Part shown: positions 9,023 to 17,445 of the stretch, piece by piece
How the letters are laid out: the number at the start of each line of letters is the position of its first letter
Numbering within the stretch: the first letter of the stretch is position 1
DNA from: Bdellovibrio sp. SKB1291214
GTDB taxonomy: Bacteria > Bdellovibrionota > Bdellovibrionia > Bdellovibrionales > Bdellovibrionaceae
Assembly: GCF_002209355.2 (NCBI RefSeq)
Contig: NZ_CP106855.1
Span: forward strand, 1,550,001-1,614,000
DNA length: 64,000 nt
Reading direction: 5' to 3'
Position numbers and translations under genes: made by a program
Notes under the pieces: generated by a model
Told to the model about the DNA's origin: nothing
Database searches by the model: none
Seen by the model: the letters and a program-made list of their open reading frames with translations, nothing else

Positions 9023-11368
9023 TCAGCCCGTCGTCAGCATCCCGCTGGCTACCCCGGTTACCGTTTCCCTTAATAACAGCAAATTCTTTTCTTTAAGGGC
9101 AATTAGCTGCAAAACATTCAATGGGTGGATAAGAGGGGAGCGTAAAGAAATGCTTTTTCCCAACCAAGGCCGATACCACAATAAGTTCTTTTGCCCCGTG
9201 ATTTCACGAATTGCTTTTTTACATTCGTTGAATTCACGCAAAAAATCTTGATGATATTTTTCTTGTTCTGACTGAGGAAGTTTTGAATTGGCCAGATACA
9301 GAGCGAAAATATTTAGGTCCATTTTCTCAAGAGTAAATCCCACGGCTTTTATATAAGTACTAAAAACGGGAGATTCGATCATCGCCTTTTTATAAATGCC
9401 TTTTTCGGAACTCGTTAAGGACCTCCAGAAACTTCCGACCCCCCACCATGTTGGAAACAACGTTCTGGTTTGAGTCCAACATAGAACCCAGGGGATAGCT
9501 CGCAGACTTTTTAACTGAACCGGGCCCTGACGTTTCGCAGGACGTGATCCCATTCGCAAATCTTTGAGATAAGAATAGGGAGTTGCAGCTTCAATCATCT
9601 CTAAAAACTCAGGTTGCTGCAAAGTCTCTTGATATTTTGCTTTAGTGGCATGAGCCATTCTTTTCAAAGCTTTATCCGTCAACGCAGAGGATTTTTTTCT
9701 GGCTCCTCGTTTTTGAAGATCTCGTGCGCTCATGAATCTTTCGAGTTGCCTTTCGAGAATCGCAGGTGAGGTAAAGCTTCGATAAATCATTTCTCCCTGT
9801 ACCGTGACCTTAACAGCTTCTAATGCCGACAGTGGCCACCAATCCGTTTGCTCCTGAACCGAACCACCACCGCGCTCAATACTTCCGCCCGAGCCATGAA
9901 AGAAGATCGGAGTAATCCCATGACGACTTATCACCTTTTCAATTTCACCAATCGCAGTTTTAATTAAATATCTAGAGGCAAAGGATCCATTCTCTTTTGA
10001 TGAATCAGAGTACCCAAGCATCACCTCTAATTTTTTAGACCACTTTTTTAAGACAACCGATTTACGAGATGGATTTTTTAGGAATTCGGTAATGATAGCT
10101 TTTCCATTCTCCAGAGAATGGGCACTTTCAAACAAAGGCACCACGGGCAGACGATAATCCCCTAAGTATCTTTTAGTTAAAGCCATTCCCGCTTCGATAT
10201 CTTTTACTGATTCACAATTACTAAGTACAAAACCTCTGACGTAAAATTTCGGATCATGCTCGGGTGAAATTCTTGAAAGTGCTTTCATCATTCTAGATAT
10301 ATTCATCAACCTAGATGGATTATCCACAGCCTCATGCACAAGTGTGCTATCCTCCCGCAGCTCCAAGGGAACAACCAATCCTGGGAATGATTTTAGAAAA
10401 GTTTGAATTCTAATTAGATCCGGTGAATCCACCCCAAAACATTTTCTTTGCTCTGTTGCTAAGGCAGCAATCGCCTGCTTCAAAAAATGCAGTTTATTTG
10501 AATCGCGACTTTGGATTTTGCTAAGAGAATGAAGGCTGTTATAAATTTTGGAGGTTTGCTTTTTTAGATTAAGCGCGCTTTTTTCATCAAAATGCTTGAC
10601 GCGCATCAAAGGCTCTAAATCTTTTTGATACTCCTTAAAATTTTTCGCCAGCCAATTTACCAGAATACGCCGGGACATGTTCAAGCTTTGCAACATTGTC
10701 TTATCATCAACACCAGGATGTCCGTCCTTGTCTCCACCGACCCATGTTCTGATGTAGTATGGATGCTTTTTCAGTCTTTGTTTGATGAAAAGCTCGATGA
10801 TGTCATCTTGTAACGAAAGATTATAGATATATTCTGCCTCATCCATAACTGAGGGCTTACGCTGTTTGGACATCGGGATATTCCAAGCCCACTTTAACAA
10901 TATATTCAACTCTGCTTCATCAAGGTCCGATTCTTTTTCCAATCGGCGAATCAGCAAGTTTTGAATTTTTTTAAAATAATATAGGACATCGGGATTACGG
11001 GATTCTGTCGGGTGCGCTGTTAGAACTTGAATAATTCGACCGTAGGTATGGGTGGCAGATTCAATGTCACGGTCTTCAATTTTCAATCTATAAGTTCGAT
11101 AGGCCGCCTCGCAGGAATTAATAATTTCAAGCATGAGCGCAAAGGCATGGGCAATTTGATACTGTTCTTTTTCAGATAAATTCGCGAGTTCGGCTTGAAG
11201 ACTTTTAAGTCCCTCTATTTTTTGGCCCGCAGGTGATTTGATATAACGGCGAATTTTTTCGATACGCTTGAATCCCGATTTACCGGTTTCAAACTCAATC
11301 ACCTTCCCCAATTCCGTTACTGACCAATCAACAAGTTTCGTAAGTTCCTGGGGAAGATTCTTTGTCAT
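9023..11368 (-). CDS. ppc: Phosphoenolpyruvate carboxylase, short divergent form
   Basis: Converts PEP and bicarbonate to oxaloacetate, refilling the TCA cycle. The family motifs are in order: VLTAHPTES (catalytic His), LGYSDSSKENGS, FFHGSGGSIERGGG, VTVQGEMI, MGSRPAKR, LRAIPWVLCWTQTRTLFPTW, and the C-terminal ASGMLTTG. At 781 residues it is about 100 shorter than the E. coli enzyme. Two conserved spots differ: HGSGG replaces the usual HGRGG, and QGEMI is followed by YRSF rather than the usual RFKYG, which removes a conserved Lys. It is either a divergent active enzyme or one with altered bicarbonate handling. queF starts the operon 8 bp upstream. Confidence 0.88.
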   Translation of the reverse strand: MTKNLPQELTKLVDWSVTELGKVIEFETGKSGFKRIEKIRRYIKSPAGQKIEGLKSLQAELANLSEKEQYQIAHAFALMLEIINSCEAAYRTYRLKIEDRDIESATHTYGRIIQVLTAHPTESRNPDVLYYFKKIQNLLIRRLEKESDLDEAELNILLKWAWNIPMSKQRKPSVMDEAEYIYNLSLQDDIIELFIKQRLKKHPYYIRTWVGGDKDGHPGVDDKTMLQSLNMSRRILVNWLAKNFKEYQKDLEPLMRVKHFDEKSALNLKKQTSKIYNSLHSLSKIQSRDSNKLHFLKQAIAALATEQRKCFGVDSPDLIRIQTFLKSFPGLVVPLELREDSTLVHEAVDNPSRLMNISRMMKALSRISPEHDPKFYVRGFVLSNCESVKDIEAGMALTKRYLGDYRLPVVPLFESAHSLENGKAIITEFLKNPSRKSVVLKKWSKKLEVMLGYSDSSKENGSFASRYLIKTAIGEIEKVISRHGITPIFFHGSGGSIERGGGSVQEQTDWWPLSALEAVKVTVQGEMIYRSFTSPAILERQLERFMSARDLQKRGARKKSSALTDKALKRMAHATKAKYQETLQQPEFLEMIEAATPYSYLKDLRMGSRPAKRQGPVQLKSLRAIPWVLCWTQTRTLFPTWWGVGSFWRSLTSSEKGIYKKAMIESPVFSTYIKAVGFTLEKMDLNIFALYLANSKLPQSEQEKYHQDFLREFNECKKAIREITGQKNLLWYRPWLGKSISLRSPLIHPLNVLQLIALKEKNLLLLRETVTGVASGMLTTG

Positions 11369-11376
11369 ATGCCCTC

Positions 11377-11886
11377 TTAGTAGAGCTTGCTCAACTCCAT
11401 GCCGTACTTGCCTGGAGCGAACTCACTCAGACGTTTTTTCCACAAGTCTTGATAGAACCTGTCCTTACAAGCGTAGCTCGCATAAGGGAAGATCGCAATA
11501 CCTCCGCGTGGAGTAAACTCACCCACAACTTCGATATACTTAGGTTTCATTAGTTTTACTAAGTCGTCGCAAATTGTCTGAATACAATCTTCATGAAAAT
11601 CTCCGTGATTACGGAAACTGAACAAATATAATTTCAAAGATTTTGATTCGACCATTTTTTTATCAGCGATGTAGTTGATAAATACTTTAGCAAAATCTGG
11701 CTGACCTGTTTTTGGACAAAGTGAAGTGAACTCTGTGCAGATAAAAGTCGTCCAAGCAATTTTACCCGGATTCTTATTATCAAAAGCTTCCAATACTTCA
11801 GGAGAATATGTTTGAGAATAAGTTGTTTGTGCTTCGCCTAGGGCGAAATTTTTCAGTTCTTTTGCGTCTCTGCCAGTCTTTTTCAT
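11377..11886 (-). CDS. queF: NADPH-dependent 7-cyano-7-deazaguanine reductase
   Basis: Reduces preQ0 to preQ1 in queuosine tRNA modification. At 169 residues it is the short unimodular form. [14 protein letters not shown] holds the catalytic Cys that forms the thioimide and the catalytic Asp; [20 protein letters not shown] is the substrate and NADPH binding signature, nearly identical to the Bacillus enzyme. The start ATG at 11886 sits inside the 3' arm of a perfect 9-bp inverted repeat (11884-11910), and no free Shine-Dalgarno site is close by, so translation may be controlled. queE, an earlier step of the pathway, is at 56093. ppc follows 8 bp downstream. Confidence 0.95.
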   Translation of the reverse strand: MKKTGRDAKELKNFALGEAQTTYSQTYSPEVLEAFDNKNPGKIAWTTFICTEFTSLCPKTGQPDFAKVFINYIADKKMVESKSLKLYLFSFRNHGDFHEDCIQTICDDLVKLMKPKYIEVVGEFTPRGGIAIFPYASYACKDRFYQDLWKKRLSEFAPGKYGMELSKLY

Positions 11887-11910
11887 AGGGGGGTTTTCTA
11901 TCCCCCTATG
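11884..11910 (-). promoter_or_regulatory. Inverted repeat enclosing the queF start codon
   Basis: The arms CATAGGGGG and CCCCCTATG are perfect complements separated by a 9-base A-rich loop. The ATG of queF is the last three bases of the downstream arm. If it forms in the mRNA, this 9-bp stem hides the start codon and the only purine-rich site nearby. A preQ1 riboswitch would be an attractive explanation, but I do not see the known preQ1 consensus. Confidence 0.6.
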
Positions 11911-11954
11911 GGCCGAAATTCAATCTTTCTTGAAAAAACTCTAGTGGTGGGGTC

Positions 11955-11984
11955 TTATCCACACTCCTAACAGGGTTATCCACA
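11955..11984 (+). promoter_or_regulatory. Two perfect DnaA boxes
   Basis: TTATCCACA occurs at 11955-11963 and again at 11976-11984, same orientation, 21 bp apart (two helical turns), in the gap upstream of queF. This is the E. coli DnaA box consensus. It may be a DnaA-controlled promoter or a DnaA-binding reservoir; there is no AT-rich unwinding region or further cluster to suggest an origin. Confidence 0.5.
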
Positions 11985-11995
11985 CACGAGGCGAC

Positions 11996-14032
11996 TTAAT
12001 CCACGTTCGGAACGCCTACATACTTAGCCAACCAGTAAGCATAAAGGTAATCCACACCGGCGTTCTCAGAACCGCGGCCGTGGCTATCCTTGTAACCAAA
12101 GGCCGTGTCCTTCCAAACGAAGTTAGAGGTAAATGCCTGATGTTCGAATACAGGGTAGTTATAAAGACCCTGATAGAAGTATTCATTAGACGGTTGGGGG
12201 CTCTTTAATGACTTCCAGAACAGACGTGGAATCGGAGAAATACACCAATCCGGTCTTTGTGAATGATCGATCGAAACATCTAAGTTAGGGCGAGGGTACG
12301 GAATCTCCCTAATACCCCAAGCGGCATTATTCAAAGCCGACATGAACTTGATTTCGCTGCTTTCTTTTCGGAAATTATCCCCACGTGTTCCTTGAGAATA
12401 TGCAAAGCCAAAAGCTACCATCGTCAGTAAATGACGTTGAGCCGGACTGTATGTCACCCAAGAATCCATTAAACGTTCGCGCAGACGATCGCGAATTTTT
12501 GTTTCACCCAATCGCTGAGCAATCATAATATCGGTAATATCACCCACGAGGCCAAGGTTCACGCCACTCCAATCAGCACTTCCATGCCAATAGAATGTCG
12601 TATCCATACTATAGCTCGATGGTTTCCAACGAAGTTTCGTGTAAGCATTTTGATACTTATCTCTTAGTTTTTCATCTTTGTTGATAAGAGCTGCCAAACC
12701 CAAGCTTGGAGCCTGGTTTTGTGACTTCTCATCATAGATTCTTAATTTTAGCAGACGACGAGACTTGTCACGAAGGTGAGACCAAATCTCCTGATCATTT
12801 TCGGGAATCACCATGCTTGCCCACATCATCGAATGAGTCAGACCTTTAAACATGTCGTTGTTACCGCCTTCAAGCCACAACATGTTTGAATAAATACCTT
12901 TACCTTGATGCCACTTGTTTGGAATCGGCTCGCCCGGACGATATGGCATAAGCGTACGCGCAAACTCTGCTGGGTCCTCGGTGATATCCATCAAAATAAA
13001 CATCGCTCTTAAAGATTTTCTAACATTCGCAAGGGCTTCCGGATCTTTGGTATTCATGTAGCGCATCGCCTGCGAGCCAATGTACATTCCTGTCCACAAT
13101 GCAGAGTCACCATCATAACGATACGCGATCAATTTACCGTTCGCATCCACGTCAGCTTTAGAAACCATACCGATTTCATTAATGTGGTGAGTGACTGTAT
13201 TCTTATCATAGCTCGCGGCTTTTTCTTTCAAAGTCGGAGAGTACGCGTTCCTTTTTACTGATGCCTCTGTGATGCTGATATTGTCTGTGATTTTATTGAC
13301 GACCCTGATGATATCTTTATTTGCTTGATAAAAGTTGTAGTCCGTTGGGTCAAAAACGATGAACGGGCGCTCTTCTTTAAATTCTTTTCGATTCTTAAAT
13401 GATTGAACGTAGGGATCTTTGCCGTAGCCGATATCTCTTTTGAAGATATTGATAACTTTTTGAACAGCCCAAGGAACATCCGGCCCACGAGCATCAACGT
13501 TTGTTCGCAGGTTTATCCACAACGGCTTTGCTTCTAAATTACGACGAGTCGTGATCCACTCTGTATAATTGGAAAATTTTTTATCCGAAAACTGAGAGGC
13601 AAGTCCCTTATCAGTCGCAATAAAGCGAGTTACAACGGTAATTGGATTTGTGAAATCAGATGAGTTTCTTTGATCCGTGCCAAGCTTCGTAATGAAATCC
13701 CCTTGGCGCAAATCATAACTCATCACCAACGTGTCACCAGCGGCGACGGCTTTTCCAGTCCAAACCTCTTGAACTTTCAGACCATCGTAAAAATAATTAA
13801 TGTAAGTGACGATGCGTATAGCATCATAGGTGCCATCACTAGATTTTCTTAACTCAAGCTCGCCATTATAAGGCCCACGAGTAGAACTAGTTCCTTGTAA
13901 AAACCAAATCCCCTCCATAGCCCCCGAAGACTGAAGCGACGCAATGTCTCGCGGAATCTGTTTTTCTTGAGTAGCGCAAGAAGTGAAAAGCGTGAGCGAC
14001 AAAAATAAAAAGAGGAATGAAAAGTACTTCAT
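11996..14032 (-). CDS. Large lipoprotein of unknown function
   Basis: 678 residues from ATG 14032, preceded by GGAG and AGAGGG; an ATG eight codons upstream lacks the signal-peptide start. The N-terminus MKYFSFLFLFLSLTLFTSCA is a lipoprotein signal with lipobox Phe-Thr-Ser-Cys. Residues 25-150 look beta-rich; the middle and end are helix-rich with many Trp and Tyr, possibly an alpha/alpha toroid as in glycoside hydrolases or lyases, but I cannot name a family. It is 60 bp downstream of a secreted papain-like protease on the same strand, so the two may work together on the envelope. Confidence 0.6.
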   Translation of the reverse strand: MKYFSFLFLFLSLTLFTSCATQEKQIPRDIASLQSSGAMEGIWFLQGTSSTRGPYNGELELRKSSDGTYDAIRIVTYINYFYDGLKVQEVWTGKAVAAGDTLVMSYDLRQGDFITKLGTDQRNSSDFTNPITVVTRFIATDKGLASQFSDKKFSNYTEWITTRRNLEAKPLWINLRTNVDARGPDVPWAVQKVINIFKRDIGYGKDPYVQSFKNRKEFKEERPFIVFDPTDYNFYQANKDIIRVVNKITDNISITEASVKRNAYSPTLKEKAASYDKNTVTHHINEIGMVSKADVDANGKLIAYRYDGDSALWTGMYIGSQAMRYMNTKDPEALANVRKSLRAMFILMDITEDPAEFARTLMPYRPGEPIPNKWHQGKGIYSNMLWLEGGNNDMFKGLTHSMMWASMVIPENDQEIWSHLRDKSRRLLKLRIYDEKSQNQAPSLGLAALINKDEKLRDKYQNAYTKLRWKPSSYSMDTTFYWHGSADWSGVNLGLVGDITDIMIAQRLGETKIRDRLRERLMDSWVTYSPAQRHLLTMVAFGFAYSQGTRGDNFRKESSEIKFMSALNNAAWGIREIPYPRPNLDVSIDHSQRPDWCISPIPRLFWKSLKSPQPSNEYFYQGLYNYPVFEHQAFTSNFVWKDTAFGYKDSHGRGSENAGVDYLYAYWLAKYVGVPNVD

Positions 14033-14092
14033 CCCTCTATTCTCTCCAATTCGCAAACTAGATTGGAGTCCTGATTCTTGCCTAGACTCGAC

Positions 14093-15244
14093 TTATGGCT
14101 TAGGCGAAAGCCAGCTCATGGAAGCGTTACTAATTTTTACTGAGCCTAAAAGAGGCTCCGACTCAAGCCAACCATCACTATTAGCTTTTTGCCATGAGGC
14201 TCCATAGCTATTGATCACCTTAAGAACCGTTCTGCATTTAGAAGGATCTTTCTTTGAACAGATTTTTCTGTATCCTGCCACAACAACCGCGTGAGTTTTT
14301 GGAGGGTTTTTTGGATCCTTACTATCGCAATCAGCAACACATATATCTTCGAGAAGTACAGGCTGTTTTTTTTGCAACACTTTCTTTATTTCATCTAACA
14401 GTTGAGCCGACGTAACACCCGCCGGATCGGACGGAAAAGATTCAACGTCTGTCTTGCCATAACCAGTAAATGGAATAGCCGATTTACTACATTCTTCAGG
14501 ATATAGAAGAGCATTCAGGGCGCCGGCATAAGTATCCCTTTGAAAGGCCTGAAGCACCCTCACAGAGTCGTTTTTCAGTTTAGGATCAACTTTTTGATCT
14601 TCTTCGATCTTTAAATTCTTACTTACCGTTTCCTTCGCTGACTCATAATACTTGGATGCACACTCGTCACATTTATCCGCAATGGCCTTACGATAATTGT
14701 CGTAGTCACTCTTCAAGCTTTCCCATAGAGCGGCCTGAGCCCCTTTTACTTCCGTGTTCGAAAGAACGGGATTTTTAGACAGTACTCTATCTAAAGAGGA
14801 ACACTGTTCCGTTGGAAGTTTGATTACTCTTTGAGTCGCAACATTCAAAATGGTATTACCATTTGCTCTTAAGCTCTCAACATCCAATTTACTATAGTTC
14901 TTATCAATCTGCTTAAGCTTGCCGGCATCTGCGTCAGAACTGTAACGTGCTATTCCCAAAGAGGAGATTCTTTTGGATTCAGGAGCAGATTTACAATCTT
15001 CAATTTTGCCAAGTTTACACATTTCATAATTGATCACCGTCGCCGCAGCCGAGGCATAGCAAATACCCAGAGAGTCTTGACTTGTAACGGGCGGCGTGAA
15101 TTTTTTCTCGATCTCTGCATTCTCCTTGGCCGATTTTAAATCCTCTAACTTAACTGGCACGGCCCATTCATGTAGCTTCATGGCAGTTTGGGCTTCGCTA
15201 TAAAAAGGAGTCATTATTAGAAGGGTCAGAAACAAAGTTCTCAT
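14093..15244 (-). CDS. Secreted papain-like (C1) cysteine protease
   Basis: 383 residues with signal peptide MRTLFLTLLIMTPFYSEAQ. The papain triad is visible: TSQDSLGICYASAAATVINY holds the oxyanion Gln and the nucleophile Cys, THAVVVAGYR the His, and VINSYGASW the Asn followed by the usual G-x-x-W. A Lys/Asp/Ser-rich helical insert separates the Cys and His halves, and further Cys pairs could form disulfides. The family cleaves peptide bonds; the target here is unknown, with prey or self envelope proteins possible. The lipoprotein gene follows downstream, and an HExxH secreted protein is divergent upstream. Confidence 0.8.
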   Translation of the reverse strand: MRTLFLTLLIMTPFYSEAQTAMKLHEWAVPVKLEDLKSAKENAEIEKKFTPPVTSQDSLGICYASAAATVINYEMCKLGKIEDCKSAPESKRISSLGIARYSSDADAGKLKQIDKNYSKLDVESLRANGNTILNVATQRVIKLPTEQCSSLDRVLSKNPVLSNTEVKGAQAALWESLKSDYDNYRKAIADKCDECASKYYESAKETVSKNLKIEEDQKVDPKLKNDSVRVLQAFQRDTYAGALNALLYPEECSKSAIPFTGYGKTDVESFPSDPAGVTSAQLLDEIKKVLQKKQPVLLEDICVADCDSKDPKNPPKTHAVVVAGYRKICSKKDPSKCRTVLKVINSYGASWQKANSDGWLESEPLLGSVKISNASMSWLSPKP

Positions 15245-15321
15245 GCTTCAATCGTCTTAAATTTATTGATTCGTTGATACATACATCTCAAAATTCAAGA
15301 CCAAAGTGGGGCCTATCCGTC

Positions 15322-15349
15322 TAAACTATCCCTAATTTTTCGCCGATTA
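15322..15349 (+). promoter_or_regulatory. Sigma-28 (FliA)-like promoter
   Basis: TAAA at 15322, a 16-base spacer, then GCCGATTA at 15342, against the consensus TAAA-N15-GCCGATAA. One -10 mismatch and a spacer one base too long. Transcription would begin almost at the start codon, which matches the lack of a ribosome-binding site. Confidence 0.35.
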
Positions 15350-15358
15350 AGCTAATTG

Positions 15359-17326
15359 ATGCGAACCACGTATTCAATAGCTTTAATGGCTCTAATTCTA
15401 ACTTATAGTATCTCGAGTGCAGCTGCCCTTGATGGCGTGATTTTGAATCCACGACACACTTCCGTTACTCAAAGAATTCTTAGCTATAAAAGTTACGATG
15501 ATATCCGCATTGATAAAGATCTCGACGGATCAATCGACGAATGGTTTCTTAAAAAGGCCGATATTCAAATTCATTTAATATATAAAATGAAAGCTCTTCA
15601 GGCGCTAGAAATCACTAAGTTCATAGGAAACCGTGTTTTAATCAAGAAGTTTGAAAGCATAAACGGAAAGCTTCTTCTTACAAGTCGCGAGGATAGACCA
15701 ATGCAGATTATGCATGGAACTCCCGACGAAGAAATCTGCGACGAAAAAGGGTTAAGCTCCTCTTTGCAAAGCAAGGTATCCTCTTTGAATCAGGATATCG
15801 CCGCTATCATCGCACGACCAGAGGTAAACTCAGCGCCCAAGAGCTGCAACATAAATAAGTATCCAGTTTTTGCTGAGAACCTGGGACTTATGGGAGATCT
15901 TCTCAGTTCTAACACGGGTAAAATAGCTAGCTGTCTTGAGAAAGTGAAGAAAGTTAATGATATTGACCTGAACCTAGTTTCAGCGAAATTCAAATTGACT
16001 GTCGAAAAAATTTCCAACGGGGATTCAAAAGATATCTACTCTTGTCAATTGACCGACCAAAACAATGTCGCTGGGGAAGCTACAGAGGACGGAAGGATTA
16101 AATTCCTTATTCCATCAGAAAAACAGGATCCAGTAATCGAACCGGAAGCCATGGTCTCTTTGTTCCTACACGAAATCCTTCACACATCGGGAATAAAGTC
16201 TGATCAAACAAACAATTTTATCCTAAAACTATGCCTAAGCGAGGACTGGGATAAGATGGGGGCAAATAATATTGCAGTCATAACAAATCAGGCAGTGCAA
16301 AAAAGTGTTGATGATTATGCTTCCCAAGAAAGTGCGAATACAAAGTCCACAAAATCTGGAAGGGCCATCAGCGCGTCAAAAAAAACAAAAAGAGAGATTG
16401 CGAGTGCCACCGAGAGTTTGGGTGCAGACGTCGATATGAAATCCGAAATAGCTAATGCCGAATCAGTTGTTCCGTCTGCTGAAAAGCTTACCGTCGCAAA
16501 AATCGACAAGTCCCCTGCTGGGAAAGAGCAAGCACTTCGCGATAGCGTACAAGAAAGTGCACCTGTATTTAGAATGGCCAACCAAGTAATGGGCGCTTCA
16601 AATACTCCGGCGTTGGCGGATACATCCTCAGGGTCGTCTTCCTCAGAAGTGGGCGGCAGCTCATCATCAAGAGGTCGTTATCAATCACGATACGGAAGGT
16701 ATCAGTCAGACTCGTCATCGGGTGGCGGCGTTGGCAAAGACGAATTCATCGCCGAAGAAATTGATCTGACTAAAAATCAAAATGGTCGAAACGAAAGATC
16801 TGGTTCAAACACCCGATCCTTACAACGATCGTACCAAGTTGAAACACCATCTACCGCATCATCACAATCCGAAAATTCGAACTCCCGTGGACCGGCCTCT
16901 GTATCTAATGAAATTGGAGGAGCCGGCAGCAGACGAGGCGGCGCAGTTGATGGTGGTGGCAATGTAGCGGTCGGCGGATCCACAGGCTCCGCATCACTAA
17001 GTATGGATACAAGTTCTGTCGGTGGTGGTGGCGGAGGATCTGCTTCATCGAGAAATACTCAAAAGGGTCGTTCTGCAAACACGGCCAGCCGAGGTCCGGC
17101 ATCCACGGGTAACAAGGGATCTCCCGCCGAACGCCGTGAATTGATGAGCTCGCTGGTGGATAGTGATTACACGCTAACTAGGCGTAAACTCAAGGATCCT
17201 GGCTTTCAAACGAAACTTTCTGACAATCAAATTACTGTCATTGATGTGAACGGAAACCGCTGGGGAGCAAGCCGAGGTGCCCTCATATATTTAGATGATG
17301 GCAGCCGCTTCATCCGTCAGCGCTAG
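15359..17326 (+). CDS. Secreted HExxH (zincin-like) protein with Ser/Gly-rich tail
   Basis: 655 residues from ATG 15359; a TTG immediately upstream is the alternative. N-terminal signal peptide ending ISSAAA. Around residues 255-285 MVSLFLHEILHTSG contains an HExxH zinc-protease motif followed by Gly, as in zincins; a third zinc ligand is not certain. From about residue 320 to 590 the protein is low-complexity, rich in Ser, Gly, Ala and Arg, then ends in a compact charged C-terminus. It could be a secreted metalloprotease with a linker or surface tail. No clear Shine-Dalgarno site, and a sigma-28-like promoter sits directly upstream. Divergent from the papain-like protease. Confidence 0.6.
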   Translation: MRTTYSIALMALILTYSISSAAALDGVILNPRHTSVTQRILSYKSYDDIRIDKDLDGSIDEWFLKKADIQIHLIYKMKALQALEITKFIGNRVLIKKFESINGKLLLTSREDRPMQIMHGTPDEEICDEKGLSSSLQSKVSSLNQDIAAIIARPEVNSAPKSCNINKYPVFAENLGLMGDLLSSNTGKIASCLEKVKKVNDIDLNLVSAKFKLTVEKISNGDSKDIYSCQLTDQNNVAGEATEDGRIKFLIPSEKQDPVIEPEAMVSLFLHEILHTSGIKSDQTNNFILKLCLSEDWDKMGANNIAVITNQAVQKSVDDYASQESANTKSTKSGRAISASKKTKREIASATESLGADVDMKSEIANAESVVPSAEKLTVAKIDKSPAGKEQALRDSVQESAPVFRMANQVMGASNTPALADTSSGSSSSEVGGSSSSRGRYQSRYGRYQSDSSSGGGVGKDEFIAEEIDLTKNQNGRNERSGSNTRSLQRSYQVETPSTASSQSENSNSRGPASVSNEIGGAGSRRGGAVDGGGNVAVGGSTGSASLSMDTSSVGGGGGGSASSRNTQKGRSANTASRGPASTGNKGSPAERRELMSSLVDSDYTLTRRKLKDPGFQTKLSDNQITVIDVNGNRWGASRGALIYLDDGSRFIRQR

Positions 17327-17383
17327 ACCATACCGTTCCCTCACATTTGTTCCAAAAAAAGAAATCTCGAGAAAACAAGCACT

Positions 17384-17410
17384 TAAGTTGTTTCCTTAAT
17401 GACCCGATAA
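17384..17410 (+). promoter_or_regulatory. Sigma-28 (FliA)-like promoter
   Basis: TAAG at 17384-17387, exactly 15 bases, then CCCGATAA at 17403-17410. This matches TAAA-N15-GCCGATAA at 10 of 12 positions. The predicted start is near 17417, 30 bases before the TTG start of the cyclase-domain gene. Confidence 0.5.
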
Positions 17411-17445
17411 ACAAATTGTAGTCGGTATCTTCAAGGAGAGAACTT

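Noticed and set aside
10320-10328. DnaA box in ppc
   Set aside because: It corresponds to ordinary codons (Val-Asp-Asn) and carries no evidence of regulatory use alone.
11884-11910. preQ1 riboswitch at queF
   Set aside because: The loop and tail do not fit known preQ1 class I-III patterns; kept only as an unexplained hairpin.
11900-12000. Replication origin around the two DnaA boxes
   Set aside because: Only two boxes, no AT-rich unwinding region, and no dnaA, dnaN or gidA gene nearby.
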